NCBI GenBank assembly: GCA_945893075.1
Contig: CAMDDX010000029.1
Coordinates: 1 to 36,496, forward strand
DNA from: Planctomyces sp. SH-PL62
Lineage (GTDB): Bacteria; Planctomycetota; Planctomycetia; Planctomycetales; Planctomycetaceae
Reading direction: 5' to 3'
DNA: 36,496 nucleotides
Part shown: positions 25,701 through 36,496 of the stretch, one piece after another
Layout of the letters: every line of letters starts with the position of its first letter
How positions within the stretch are numbered: position 1 is the first letter of the stretch
Position numbers and translations under genes: made by a program
Notes under the pieces: generated by a model
Databases searched by the model: none
What the model saw: the letters and a program-made list of their open reading frames with translations, nothing else
What the model was told of the DNA's origin: nothing

Positions 25701-26511
25701 CGAGGAAGCGTTGGACTCACGCGAGCGGGCGCTGAATTCGTTGAAGCGCGGCGACGAGTTGCCGACCGGTGTGTTGCAGATGGTTAAGGTTTACGTTTCA
25801 TCGAAGCGGCAAATCTCCGTCGGCGACAAGATGGCCGGCCGACACGGCAACAAGGGTGTCATCTCCAAGGTGCTGCAAGAGGCGGATATGCCGTTCCTCG
25901 CGGACGGGACTCCGGTGGACATCATCCTCAATCCGCTGGGTGTGCCGAGCCGTATGAACGTCGGTCAGATTTTGGAGACGCACTTGGGTTGGGCCGCGTC
26001 AAAGCTGGGATTCTCGGCGGTCTGCCCCGTGTTCGATGGCGCGACCGAAGAGGAGATTCGCGACTGCTTGATCGAGGCCGGTTTGCCGGAAGATGGTAAG
26101 ACGCAACTCTTCGATGGCCGTACTGGCGAGCAATTCGAGCAGAAGGTGACGGTCGGGTACATCTACATGCTCAAGCTGCATCACCTGGTGGATGACAAAG
26201 TCCATGCTCGTGCGACCGGGCCGTACTCGCTCATCACGCAGCAGCCGCTGGGTGGCAAGGCTCGCTTCGGTGGTCAGCGCTTCGGCGAAATGGAAGTGTG
26301 GGCGCTGGAAGCCTACGGAGCGGCGTACATCCTGCAGGAACTGCTGACGGTCAAGAGCGATGACGTTGAAGGCCGCACCAAGATTTACGAGTCGATGGTC
26401 AAGGGCGAGAACACGCTCGAAGCCGGCACACCAGCCAGCTTTGATGTGCTCACGAATGAAATCCGCGGTCTGGCCCTGAACATGCAATTGGAGAAGGTGG
26501 CGACGGCGTAA
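22789..26511 (+). CDS. rpoB: RNA polymerase beta subunit
   Basis: The 1240-residue core catalytic subunit contains all main beta regions: [60 protein letters not shown] (key part [12 protein letters not shown]), and [19 protein letters not shown] near the C-terminus. The rifampicin-binding cluster is near residues 460-480: [19 protein letters not shown]. Compared with E. coli, Phe514 and Met515 are both Val, while Gln513, Asp516, His526 and Ser531 are kept. ATG 22789 follows GGAGGGG. It pairs with rpoC in the same operon. Confidence 0.98.
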   Translation: MAISEQRRLQLQNVRKFGRGLGEYEIPDLTKIQTESYVRFLQAEVESDRRLPLGLEGIFKEIFPIASYDSQFELEYLRYELGKPRYSPDECRQLRLTYGRPLRVYFRLKKEQPIEEEVYLCDLPIMLGGGEFIINGAERVVVSQLHRSPGVDFMELSDTVGYDGYSCRIIPERGSWVELATTRKDALAVRIDQSGKFSSMTLLRAMDAKYSTTPAILRLFFTGIIQSVKVGKDAVEALKGKISVDDVVYPLKHARVGEIIVDAAQPIAPEAAHAIGEAGIKSVDVFDLPVDRCVLNSLRDDTTQSHEEALLKIYQRLRPGNPPQLEKAVELFKERFSDPNRYRLGQVGRFRINRKFNQETADDEMALRGEDYINAIKYVLRLRGSDSTAYTDDIDNLGNRRLRTIDELATDEFRKGFLKLRRTVQERMSIKDAEDISPRSLVNPKSVAAAVDFFFGRSELSQVVDQTNPLSMITHERRLSALGPGGLNRKRAGFEVRDVHISHYGRICPIETPEGTNIGLISSLAIFASVDAYGFLITPYRRLKNSKVTEEVAWLRADEESDAYVVPADTPLHNGKIPDGRVLARHRNDVMWIDSDEAEFIDIAACQMVGISAALIPFLEHDDANRALMGSNMQRQGVPLLVTEPPIVGTGMETTVALNSGMLLRSDRTGKVTYVDGSRIEIDGRKYPLRKFTGLNERTCLNQKPLVRVGDRVKKGDLLADSAATHKGELSLGRNVFVAFMSWEGYNYEDAIILSERLVKEDVYTSIHIDEFDVEIRETKLGREEFTRDIPNVSEKMLRHLDELGVVQVGTRVRSGDILVGKVSPKAKTELTPEEKLLHAIFGRAGEDVKNESLEVPSGVEGIVMHTERFSRRMSLSETERKRFDQDVKETEAAQAAGVANVFKTFLADLEQALERKVPIEDGTNIASITDDKQMCEIAAGFPKLWETIEIRSPQKKADCAKVFKDGWGLVEEALDSRERALNSLKRGDELPTGVLQMVKVYVSSKRQISVGDKMAGRHGNKGVISKVLQEADMPFLADGTPVDIILNPLGVPSRMNVGQILETHLGWAASKLGFSAVCPVFDGATEEEIRDCLIEAGLPEDGKTQLFDGRTGEQFEQKVTVGYIYMLKLHHLVDDKVHARATGPYSLITQQPLGGKARFGGQRFGEMEVWALEAYGAAYILQELLTVKSDDVEGRTKIYESMVKGENTLEAGTPASFDVLTNEIRGLALNMQLEKVATA

Positions 26512-26595
26512 TTCCGAAACTTTTGCGTTCCGTCAACTTGTTTCCAACCGGCTCGCTTGAGAAAGCGAACCGATGAACCTCACGGGAGTTTGAAT

Positions 26596-30915
<4,320 letters not shown>

Positions 30916-31003
30916 GTCTGGCATCGTCAGTTGAAGTCATCATTGAGAATTGAAACCTACGTTTTGAAATCCGAAGGTTCCGTCACTGGAAGCGAGTTAT
31001 TGA

Positions 31004-31375
31004 ATGCCGACCATCAATCAGTTGGTTCGTAAGCCCCGTGCTCCGCAGAAGTCGCGATCGAAGACACCTGTGCTCGAAGGCTGCCCGCAGAGACGCGGCG
31101 TGTGCTTGCTGGTCAAGACCGTCACGCCGAAGAAGCCGAACTCGGCACTGCGAAAGGTGGCTCGTGTCCGCCTCTCGAACGGCAAGGAAATCACCGCTTA
31201 CATCCCCGGTGAAGGGCACAACCTGCAAGAGCACTCGATCGTGCTCGTGCGTGGTGGCCGCGTCCGCGACCTTCCCGGTATTCGTTACAAGATCATCCGC
31301 GGCGTGCTGGATACGCTCGGCGTGACCAACCGCAAGCAAGCCCGTAGCCGCTACGGTGCCAAGCGGCCGAAATAG
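31004..31375 (+). CDS. rpsL: Ribosomal protein S12
   Basis: A 123-residue protein at the decoding centre, with [22 protein letters not shown] (Lys43) and [11 protein letters not shown]. It aligns with E. coli S12 without gaps up to this point. The residue at position 88 is Arg (VRDLPG, codon CGC), where E. coli has Lys (VKDLPG). K88R is a known streptomycin-resistance change in other bacteria. It follows rpoC by 88 bases; no terminator was seen in the gap. Confidence 0.97.
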   Translation: MPTINQLVRKPRAPQKSRSKTPVLEGCPQRRGVCLLVKTVTPKKPNSALRKVARVRLSNGKEITAYIPGEGHNLQEHSIVLVRGGRVRDLPGIRYKIIRGVLDTLGVTNRKQARSRYGAKRPK

Positions 31376-31422
31376 TTTTTGCAATTTGAACTTTCAGAAT
31401 TGAACTCAACGAGACCCCTTCA

Positions 31423-31896
31423 ATGGCCAAGCATTTCACGGCAAGCAACAAACAACTCAAGCCCGATCCGCGATTTGGATCGGTGTTGGCATCCAAGTTC
31501 ATCAACTGCCTGATGCACGACGGCAAGAAAAGCGCCGCACTGGGTGTCTTTTACTCCGCGATGGAAATCATCCAAAAGAAGTTGCCGGAAGAAGAGCCGA
31601 TCAACGTCTTCACGGCGGCGGTTGATAACGTCAAGCCGGCGATCGAAGTCCGTTCCCGCCGCGTCGGCGGTGCGAACTATCAGGTGCCGACTTCGGTCAA
31701 CCCGAAGCGCCGGCAGACTCTGGCGATCCGCTGGATTCTGGCGGCCGCTCGTGGCAAAAAGGGTCGTGCGATGGACAGTCGCCTGGCGGAAGAGTTCATC
31801 GCCGCATTCAAGCGCGAAGGGACGGCGATGACGACTCGCGAAAACGTCCACCGCATGGCGGACGCGAACAAGGCGTTCGCTCACTTCGCGTGGTAG
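31423..31896 (+). CDS. rpsG: Ribosomal protein S7
   Basis: A 157-residue small-subunit head protein that binds 16S rRNA and starts head assembly. [32 protein letters not shown], and [17 protein letters not shown] are S7 features. It begins 47 bases after rpsL. In E. coli S7 represses the str operon; no such site was identified here. An intrinsic terminator lies just behind the stop. Confidence 0.97.
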   Translation: MAKHFTASNKQLKPDPRFGSVLASKFINCLMHDGKKSAALGVFYSAMEIIQKKLPEEEPINVFTAAVDNVKPAIEVRSRRVGGANYQVPTSVNPKRRQTLAIRWILAAARGKKGRAMDSRLAEEFIAAFKREGTAMTTRENVHRMADANKAFAHFAW

Positions 31897-31911
31897 TTTC
31901 TTGAGAAACAC

Positions 31912-31959
31912 AACAGCGCGTGGAAGCCGGGGTCCGGCAGCCACGCGCTGTTTTTCTTT
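31912..31959 (+). terminator. Intrinsic terminator after rpsG
   Basis: AACAGCGCGTGG (31912-31923) pairs perfectly with CCACGCGCTGTT (31941-31952), and TTTTTCTTT follows (31951-31959). It should separate the rpsL-rpsG unit from the EF-G gene, which then needs its own promoter. Confidence 0.88.
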
Positions 31960-31964
31960 GGCAG

Positions 31965-32058
31965 ACCAACCCGAAGCGCAAGCGAGGCCGAACGCTTCAT
32001 GAGTCTGTGGATTCAGAGCGTCTGGATGCGTTCGGCCTCGCTTGCGCGTCGGGTTGGT
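31965..32058. repeat. Inverted repeat in the EF-G upstream region
   Basis: Arms 31965-31995 and 32028-32058 (31 bp, one mismatch) flank 32 bases. The arm begins ACCAACCCGAAGCGCAAGCG. It occupies nearly all the space between the rpsG terminator and the ribosome site of the EF-G gene, so a promoter for that gene must lie in or around it. Confidence 0.88.
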
Positions 32059-32081
32059 GTGTCTCTGGCTGGGAGCCGATC

Positions 32082-34175
32082 ATGTCGTACGACATCAAAG
32101 CCATTCGCAACATCGGCATCATCGCGCACATCGACGCCGGGAAGACGACGACGACCGAGCGGATTCTGTACTACGCCGGCGCGTCGCACCGGATGGGAAA
32201 CGTCGATGACGGGACGACCATCACGGACTTTGATCCGGACGAAGCGCGGCGTGGGATCACGATTTATTCAGCGGCCATCACGTGCCGGTGGAAAGATTCG
32301 ACGATCAACATCATCGACACGCCGGGGCACGTGGACTTCACGGCGGAGGTCGAACGCAGCCTGCGAGTGCTCGATGGTGGTGTGGTGATCTTCAGCGGCG
32401 TGGATGGGGTCGAAGCTCAAAGCGAAACGGTGTGGCGACAGGCCGACCGGTACGGCGTCCCGCGCATTTGTTTCATCAATAAGATGGATCGGATCGGGAC
32501 CAACTTCGAAAAGGTCTTGGACGACATCCGGACCCGATTGCATGCGACGCCATTGGCTCTGCAAATCCCGATCGGTGCGGGTTCGCTGCCGGATGAGAAC
32601 TGTTTCAAGGGGATCATCGACCTGGTCACGATGAAGGCGCTGTATTGGGACGCGGAATCGCTGGGCTCGAAGTTTGAGGAGCGCGACATCCCGGCTGAAC
32701 TGGTCGATGAAGCACAACTTTGGCGGCACAAGTTGCTCGAAGCGATCGCCGAGATGGACGAGCAGGCTCTGGAGCAATATCTCGATACGCAAGACCTGCC
32801 GGCGGACACGATCCGGCGTCTGGTCCGTAAGGGGACCATTGAACTGCAATTTTTTCCGACGCTGTGTGGCACGTCGCTGCGGTACATCGGCGTGCAAGCC
32901 TTGATGGATGCTGTCATCGCGTATTTGCCATGCCCTCTCGATCGGCCTGCCATCGAAGGGATGCCGATGGCGGTGAAGAAAGGCTCGCAGCAGACCAAGA
33001 TCGAGAAACGCAAGACGTCGGTCGACGAGCCGTTCTGTGGACTGGTCTTCAAGATCCAGGCGGACAAGCACGGGGACTTGTGCTTCTTGCGGATTTATTC
33101 CGGGACGTTGAAGAGCGGCTCGAAAGTGCTGAACCCGCGCACGAATGTCAAAGAGTTGGTCAGCCAGATTTGGCGCGTGCAGGCGGATTCACGCGAGAAG
33201 ATCGAAGCGGACGAAGCGTATGCCGGCGACATCGTCGGCGCGATTGGCCCGAAGGAGATCGCGACGGGAGACACGTTGTGCGCGACTCAGAATCCAATCC
33301 TGTTGGAGAAGATCACGTTCCCGGAAACGGTGATCTCGATGGCGATCGAGCCAGATAGCAGCGCGGAGCGGAAGAAGTTGGAAGAGACCCTGCGACGGCT
33401 TGAGAAACAAGACCCGACGTTCAAGGTGCGAATCAATGAAGAGACCGGCGAGACACTGGTCAGCGGCATGGGCGAACTGCATCTCGAAGTCATCATGGAC
33501 CGCATGCTGCGAGAATTCGGTGTGAAGGCCCGCGTTCACAAGCCGCGCGTCAGTTATCGCGAGACCGTGCGCAAGGCGGTCAATGTCGAGGGAGAATTCT
33601 CGCGGCTCGTCGGTGCGGCGACGCACTCAGCAAAAGTTCGCTTGCGCGTCGAACCGTTCGACGGCGAAGCGGCTGTCAGCGTCGAGAACGACTTGAAGCC
33701 AGGTGTGTTGCCAGCCGCCTTGGTTTCGCTGTTGGAACAATCGATTGAAGAAGGGGCTAACGCCGGTGGCATGTACGGCAATCCGTTGATGCGGGTGCGG
33801 TTCACCATCACCGGAGTCGACTACAAGGAGGGCGAATCGAACGACGTTGCGTTGACGGCCGCCGCGGCCAAAGCGGTTGCGGAGGGACTGGAGAAAGCGG
33901 GCTGCGTGCTGCTGGAACCGGTGATGAAGTTGGAAGTCGTCACGCCGGAAGAGTTCATCGGTAACGTGCAGGCCGACTTGAATGCACGTCGCGCGGCGAT
34001 CGTGCGGTCGGAGAACCGTGGACGGCTCTGGGTCATTGAAGCGGAAGTCGCGCTGGCGAAGATGTTCGGTTATTCGACGCAGGTGCGTGGCCTCTCGCAG
34101 GGCCGGGCCTCGTATTCGATGGAACCGCTCAAGTACGCGGAAGCTCCGCCAGAAGTGCTGGAGTCGATGTGGTGA
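32082..34175 (+). CDS. fusA: EF-G family GTPase (divergent, possibly EF-G2/recycling type)
   Basis: A 697-residue GTPase with all five EF-G domains. G1 is [10 protein letters not shown] (15-24), G3 DTPGH (79-83) and G4 NKMD (133-136); switch I is [16 protein letters not shown] instead of the usual EQERGITITSAA. Domain IV lacks the RQSGGRGQYGHV loop and has [12 protein letters not shown] (507-518), and its tip loop reads [21 protein letters not shown] and [15 protein letters not shown] resemble mitochondrial EF-G2 and spirochaete EF-G2, which act in ribosome recycling. So the fusA symbol reflects position only. ATG 32082 follows GGGAG at 32071-32075. It lies behind a terminator and a repeat, so regulation is probably separate from rpsL-rpsG. 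Confidence 0.9.
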   Translation: MSYDIKAIRNIGIIAHIDAGKTTTTERILYYAGASHRMGNVDDGTTITDFDPDEARRGITIYSAAITCRWKDSTINIIDTPGHVDFTAEVERSLRVLDGGVVIFSGVDGVEAQSETVWRQADRYGVPRICFINKMDRIGTNFEKVLDDIRTRLHATPLALQIPIGAGSLPDENCFKGIIDLVTMKALYWDAESLGSKFEERDIPAELVDEAQLWRHKLLEAIAEMDEQALEQYLDTQDLPADTIRRLVRKGTIELQFFPTLCGTSLRYIGVQALMDAVIAYLPCPLDRPAIEGMPMAVKKGSQQTKIEKRKTSVDEPFCGLVFKIQADKHGDLCFLRIYSGTLKSGSKVLNPRTNVKELVSQIWRVQADSREKIEADEAYAGDIVGAIGPKEIATGDTLCATQNPILLEKITFPETVISMAIEPDSSAERKKLEETLRRLEKQDPTFKVRINEETGETLVSGMGELHLEVIMDRMLREFGVKARVHKPRVSYRETVRKAVNVEGEFSRLVGAATHSAKVRLRVEPFDGEAAVSVENDLKPGVLPAALVSLLEQSIEEGANAGGMYGNPLMRVRFTITGVDYKEGESNDVALTAAAAKAVAEGLEKAGCVLLEPVMKLEVVTPEEFIGNVQADLNARRAAIVRSENRGRLWVIEAEVALAKMFGYSTQVRGLSQGRASYSMEPLKYAEAPPEVLESMW

Positions 34176-34178
34176 GTC

Positions 34179-35015
34179 ATGGATCTCGTTGCCGAACAGT
34201 GCCGACGGAATGTGGTGGCCGATGACACCTGGACGCTGTACTCGGCGCATCGGGAGCGTGTGACGCGGGTGCTTCTGGATGCACGAACGATTTCGGCCGA
34301 GCGGCTGTGTTTGCTGGGGGCGGGCAATCTCAATGATTTCGATTTGGCTGCGCTGTTGACCGCGTTTCGAGAAATCGTGCTAGTGGATTTGGATGCCGAT
34401 GCGCTGCAGCGCGGGCTGACTCGGCAAGGCTTGGCCGGGGATGGTCGCATTCGAATCGTGGCTCCGGTGGATGTCAGCGGTGTGTTCGCCGAATTGACGG
34501 CGATGGAGAACGCGCAGGCTCGCGAAGCTGCGATTGAGCGTTGCTTGCGGACGTTGGCGCAGATACCGGACTTCGGCTGGAAGGGAAGTTGCGATGTGGT
34601 GGCGTCGGTCGGATTGCTCACGCAGTTGATTGATGGCGTCACGAGAACCATTGACGAGTCACATCCGCGATCCTGGGAAGTCGTGTCGGCGCTGCGGACG
34701 CAGCATCTGCGTCTGATGTTGGAGTTGGCGTCCCCCGGTGGCGCGGCGGTGTTGGTGACCGAAGTCGTGTCGTCGGATTCTTGTCCGGCGCTGTTATCGG
34801 TGAGCGAGCCTGAATTGCCGGAGTTACTGCGGCGCGAAATCGCGGCACGGAACTTCTTCACCGGGACGAATCCGGCGGCGTTGCAACAATTGCTGCGGAC
34901 TGAGGTCAGTCTCACCGGGCAATTGGCGAGCGTGCGTTTTTCGGAGCCGTGGTTGTGGACCTTTCTCGCTCGGAAGTATGCGGTTTTCGCGGTGACCATG
35001 AGGAAGTTCGGATGA
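34179..35015 (+). CDS. Rossmann-fold protein, possible SAM-dependent methyltransferase
   Basis: A 278-residue protein starting three bases after the EF-G gene, so probably co-translated. Residues ~43-75 (CLLGAGNLNDFDLAALL and EIVLVDLDADAL) give a beta-alpha-beta with a Gly motif and an acidic strand end, as in SAM-binding Rossmann folds. No catalytic motif fixes a substrate. GGTGAG overlaps the EF-G stop and serves as ribosome site. Its place next to EF-G suggests, but does not show, a link to translation. Methyltransferase activity is inference. Confidence 0.7.
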   Translation: MDLVAEQCRRNVVADDTWTLYSAHRERVTRVLLDARTISAERLCLLGAGNLNDFDLAALLTAFREIVLVDLDADALQRGLTRQGLAGDGRIRIVAPVDVSGVFAELTAMENAQAREAAIERCLRTLAQIPDFGWKGSCDVVASVGLLTQLIDGVTRTIDESHPRSWEVVSALRTQHLRLMLELASPGGAAVLVTEVVSSDSCPALLSVSEPELPELLRREIAARNFFTGTNPAALQQLLRTEVSLTGQLASVRFSEPWLWTFLARKYAVFAVTMRKFG

Positions 35016-35401
35016 TGCCAGTTTCCGCAGACGGAATAGGCCGGTCGCTGCGATGAGGCCAACTTCGTCGGTCGCACGGATTGGTCCGATCGCAACATAT
35101 CCCGGTGGCGAGTCAAACCTGGAGGGCGTGCTGGAGCATTCGGTGCCTCCGTTACGACTGCTCGGTTTGCCCCTTCGTTGCGACTGTTCCGGTCTACCGA
35201 AGCCGTTCTCTTTGAGAAGTCTTCGCAGGCTCGACGATACCTCTTTTAGATTCACGCATGGAAGCGATGTGCGATGGCCCGCTTCGGTCCGCCACTGGCG
35301 GACCGAACGACCGTGGTCCGCCTTGCCGCGTTGGTGGCTCGAATCTGATGCCAAACCCTGCCACTTCCCGTCACTCTTACCAGAAGACATGCAGGACTTT
35401 C
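35016..35401. other. Gene-free region before the sigma factor
   Basis: This stretch holds the hairpin pair at 35283-35322. An open frame continues in phase upstream of the sigma gene (from 35258) but lacks a ribosome site and is Arg/Pro-rich, so I treat it as leader. No sure promoter was found. Confidence 0.5.
35283..35322 (+). promoter_or_regulatory. Mutually exclusive hairpins in the sigma-factor leader
   Basis: TTCGGTCCGCC (35283-35293) pairs perfectly with GGCGGACCGAA (35297-35307) over a three-base loop. The second arm's GGCGGACC (35297-35304) can instead pair with GGTCCGCC (35315-35322). Two exclusive folds are possible about 80-120 bases before the start, fitting either an RNA control element or a degenerate repeat. 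Confidence 0.35.
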
Positions 35402-36247
35402 ATGCCTACCACTGCGACTCCTCGACGCCGTCTCGCGTCCCGTGTTCAGAACCCCTTGGAGACCTATCTCCGTGAGATCAACGAGACCGCGTTGCTCACG
35501 GCTCAAGAAGAAAAGGATTTGTCGAACGCCATCCACGAAGGTGACAACGCCGCTCGTGACCGGATGGTGCGGGCGAACCTGCGATTGGTCGTCAACATCG
35601 CTCGGGCCTACACCAACAAGGGCCTGCCGCTGCAAGACCTCATCGAGGAAGGAAACCTGGGACTGCTCCGCGCGGTTGAGGGCTTCGATCCGAACATGAA
35701 TACGAGGTTCAGCACCTATGGCAGCTACTGGATCAAGCAGTCGATCAAGCGTGCGTTGGTGAACTCGGCCAAGACGATCCGCGTGCCGGCGTACATGGTC
35801 GAGCTGCTCTCGAAGTGGCGACGCGCGACGGCTCAATTAACGGATGAACTCGGCCGCCCGCCCACACCGGAAGAGGTTGCGAAGTTGCTGGAGGTGCCGC
35901 TGAAGAAGTTGCGAATCGTCAAGAAGGCGATTCAGCTCTACAACTCGACACCGCAAACCGAGCAAGGCGACGGCGGTTGGTCGCTGGGCGAGATGGTCGC
36001 CGATCAACGGCAAAAAAGTCCCGAAGCCGAGATGGTCGAGACCGACAATCTCACCCACGTCTACAAAATGCTGGAGACGATGGACCCGCGCGAGGCGACG
36101 ATTCTGAGGATGCGGTTCGGCCTTGATGATTCGGAACCGAAGACGCTGAAGGAAATCGGCGAGTCGCTGGGGCTGACCCGCGAGCGCGTCCGGCAGATCG
36201 AGAACGAAGCTCTCAACCGTCTCGCCAAAGGTCTGATGGGAGATTGA
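35402..36247 (+). CDS. RNA polymerase sigma-70 family factor (group 2-like)
   Basis: A 281-residue sigma factor without region 1.1. Region 1.2 spans ~17-45 (NPLETYLREINE). Region 2 follows (RANLRLVVNIARAY, DLIEEGNLGLLRAVEGFDP, RFSTYGSYWIKQSIKRAL). Region 3 is ~125-205 (ELGRPPTPEEVAKLL). Region 4 carries the -35 binding helix (TLKEIGESLGLTRERVRQIE). Its length and lack of 1.1 suggest an RpoS- or SigB-like alternative factor; the true housekeeping RpoD would be elsewhere. ATG 35402 has only a weak AGGAC upstream, but longer frames start in non-conserved sequence. Confidence 0.9.
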   Translation: MPTTATPRRRLASRVQNPLETYLREINETALLTAQEEKDLSNAIHEGDNAARDRMVRANLRLVVNIARAYTNKGLPLQDLIEEGNLGLLRAVEGFDPNMNTRFSTYGSYWIKQSIKRALVNSAKTIRVPAYMVELLSKWRRATAQLTDELGRPPTPEEVAKLLEVPLKKLRIVKKAIQLYNSTPQTEQGDGGWSLGEMVADQRQKSPEAEMVETDNLTHVYKMLETMDPREATILRMRFGLDDSEPKTLKEIGESLGLTRERVRQIENEALNRLAKGLMGD

Positions 36248-36322
36248 GCCGATCGCTCGTCTTCCAACAGACGAAGCTGCTGCGGTTTGGGGAATTATCC
36301 GCGTCGCAGGAATTAGCCGCGC

Positions 36323-36364
36323 GGCGCTAGCCCCGGTTACGCGGGTTGAACCGGGGCTAGTGCC
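36323..36364. repeat. Inverted repeat after the sigma gene
   Basis: Arms 36323-36338 and 36349-36364 (16 bp, one mismatch) around ten bases; core CTAGCCCCGGTT. It lies 75 bases after the sigma stop and may terminate its transcript. Confidence 0.8.
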
Positions 36365-36446
36365 ACATCTCGGAAACGGGGTTTCATGAAAACGGAAAAT
36401 TGCATATCTCCCGTCAGTCTTCGATTTTGAGGCGGGAGGTCAAGCC

Positions 36447-36496
36447 ATGCCAGGGACGGCCGCAAGAATACAGATCAGCGAGAAGCAGCAAATCGT
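36447..36496 (+). CDS. Start of a probable IS630-type transposase (truncated by the window)
   Basis: ATG 36447 follows GGGAGG, and the first 16 residues read MPGTAARIQISEKQQI. This resembles the beginning of IS630-family transposases known from planctomycetes. Only 50 bases are visible, so the family call is tentative. Terminal repeats of the element could not be identified. Confidence 0.4.
   Translation, partial: MPGTAARIQISEKQQI

Noticed and set aside
34070..35116. 348-codon reverse-strand frame across the EF-G end and the Rossmann gene
   Set aside because: It is Ser/Thr/Arg-rich low-complexity sequence and overlaps two better-supported genes.

Overview
The window comes from a GC-rich bacterial chromosome, most likely a member of the Planctomycetota. 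The reasons are a switch I region in EF-Tu that I associate with that phylum, many secreted proteins of planctomycete type, a PIG-L deacetylase, a CE15-like esterase, and a chromosome full of long-arm inverted repeats at gene ends. The phylum is inferred from remembered families, not from a search.

Bases 1-10713 hold mostly single genes. They are the start of a membrane sensor protein (reverse strand, running off the left edge), a SulP anion transporter, a small membrane protein, csrA, frr (reverse), a nucleotidyltransferase-HD protein, a secreted CE15-like esterase (reverse), a 577-residue secreted protein and a class I aminotransferase. Hairpin repeats sit between many of these genes.

Bases 10794-13164 are a compact accessory block on the forward strand. 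It encodes a retropepsin-like protease, a 76-residue helical protein, a PUA/EVE-like plus HNH nuclease, and a DUF433/DUF5615 pair that looks like a toxin-antitoxin module. The block may be a small defence cassette and is the best candidate here for an undescribed system. Bases 13185-16565 hold a membrane-anchored protein, a lipoprotein, a sugar isomerase-like TIM barrel and a PIG-L deacetylase.

Bases 16643-34175 are the transcription-translation supercluster: tRNA-Thr, Tyr, Gly and Thr, then tuf, rpmG, tRNA-Trp, secE, nusG, rplK, rplA, rplJ, rplL, rpoB, rpoC, rpsL, rpsG and an EF-G gene. The first tRNAs plus tuf match the order and anticodons of the E. coli thrU-tyrU-glyT-thrT-tufB operon. 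A terminator-like hairpin precedes rpoB and an intrinsic terminator follows rpsG. Inverted repeats have entered the rplJ-rplL and rpsG-EF-G junctions. Three core proteins carry unusual sequence: EF-Tu in switch I, S12 with Arg at position 88, and an EF-G whose domain IV resembles ribosome-recycling EF-G2 types.

The window ends with a Rossmann-fold protein, a sigma-70 family factor and the first codons of a probable transposase.
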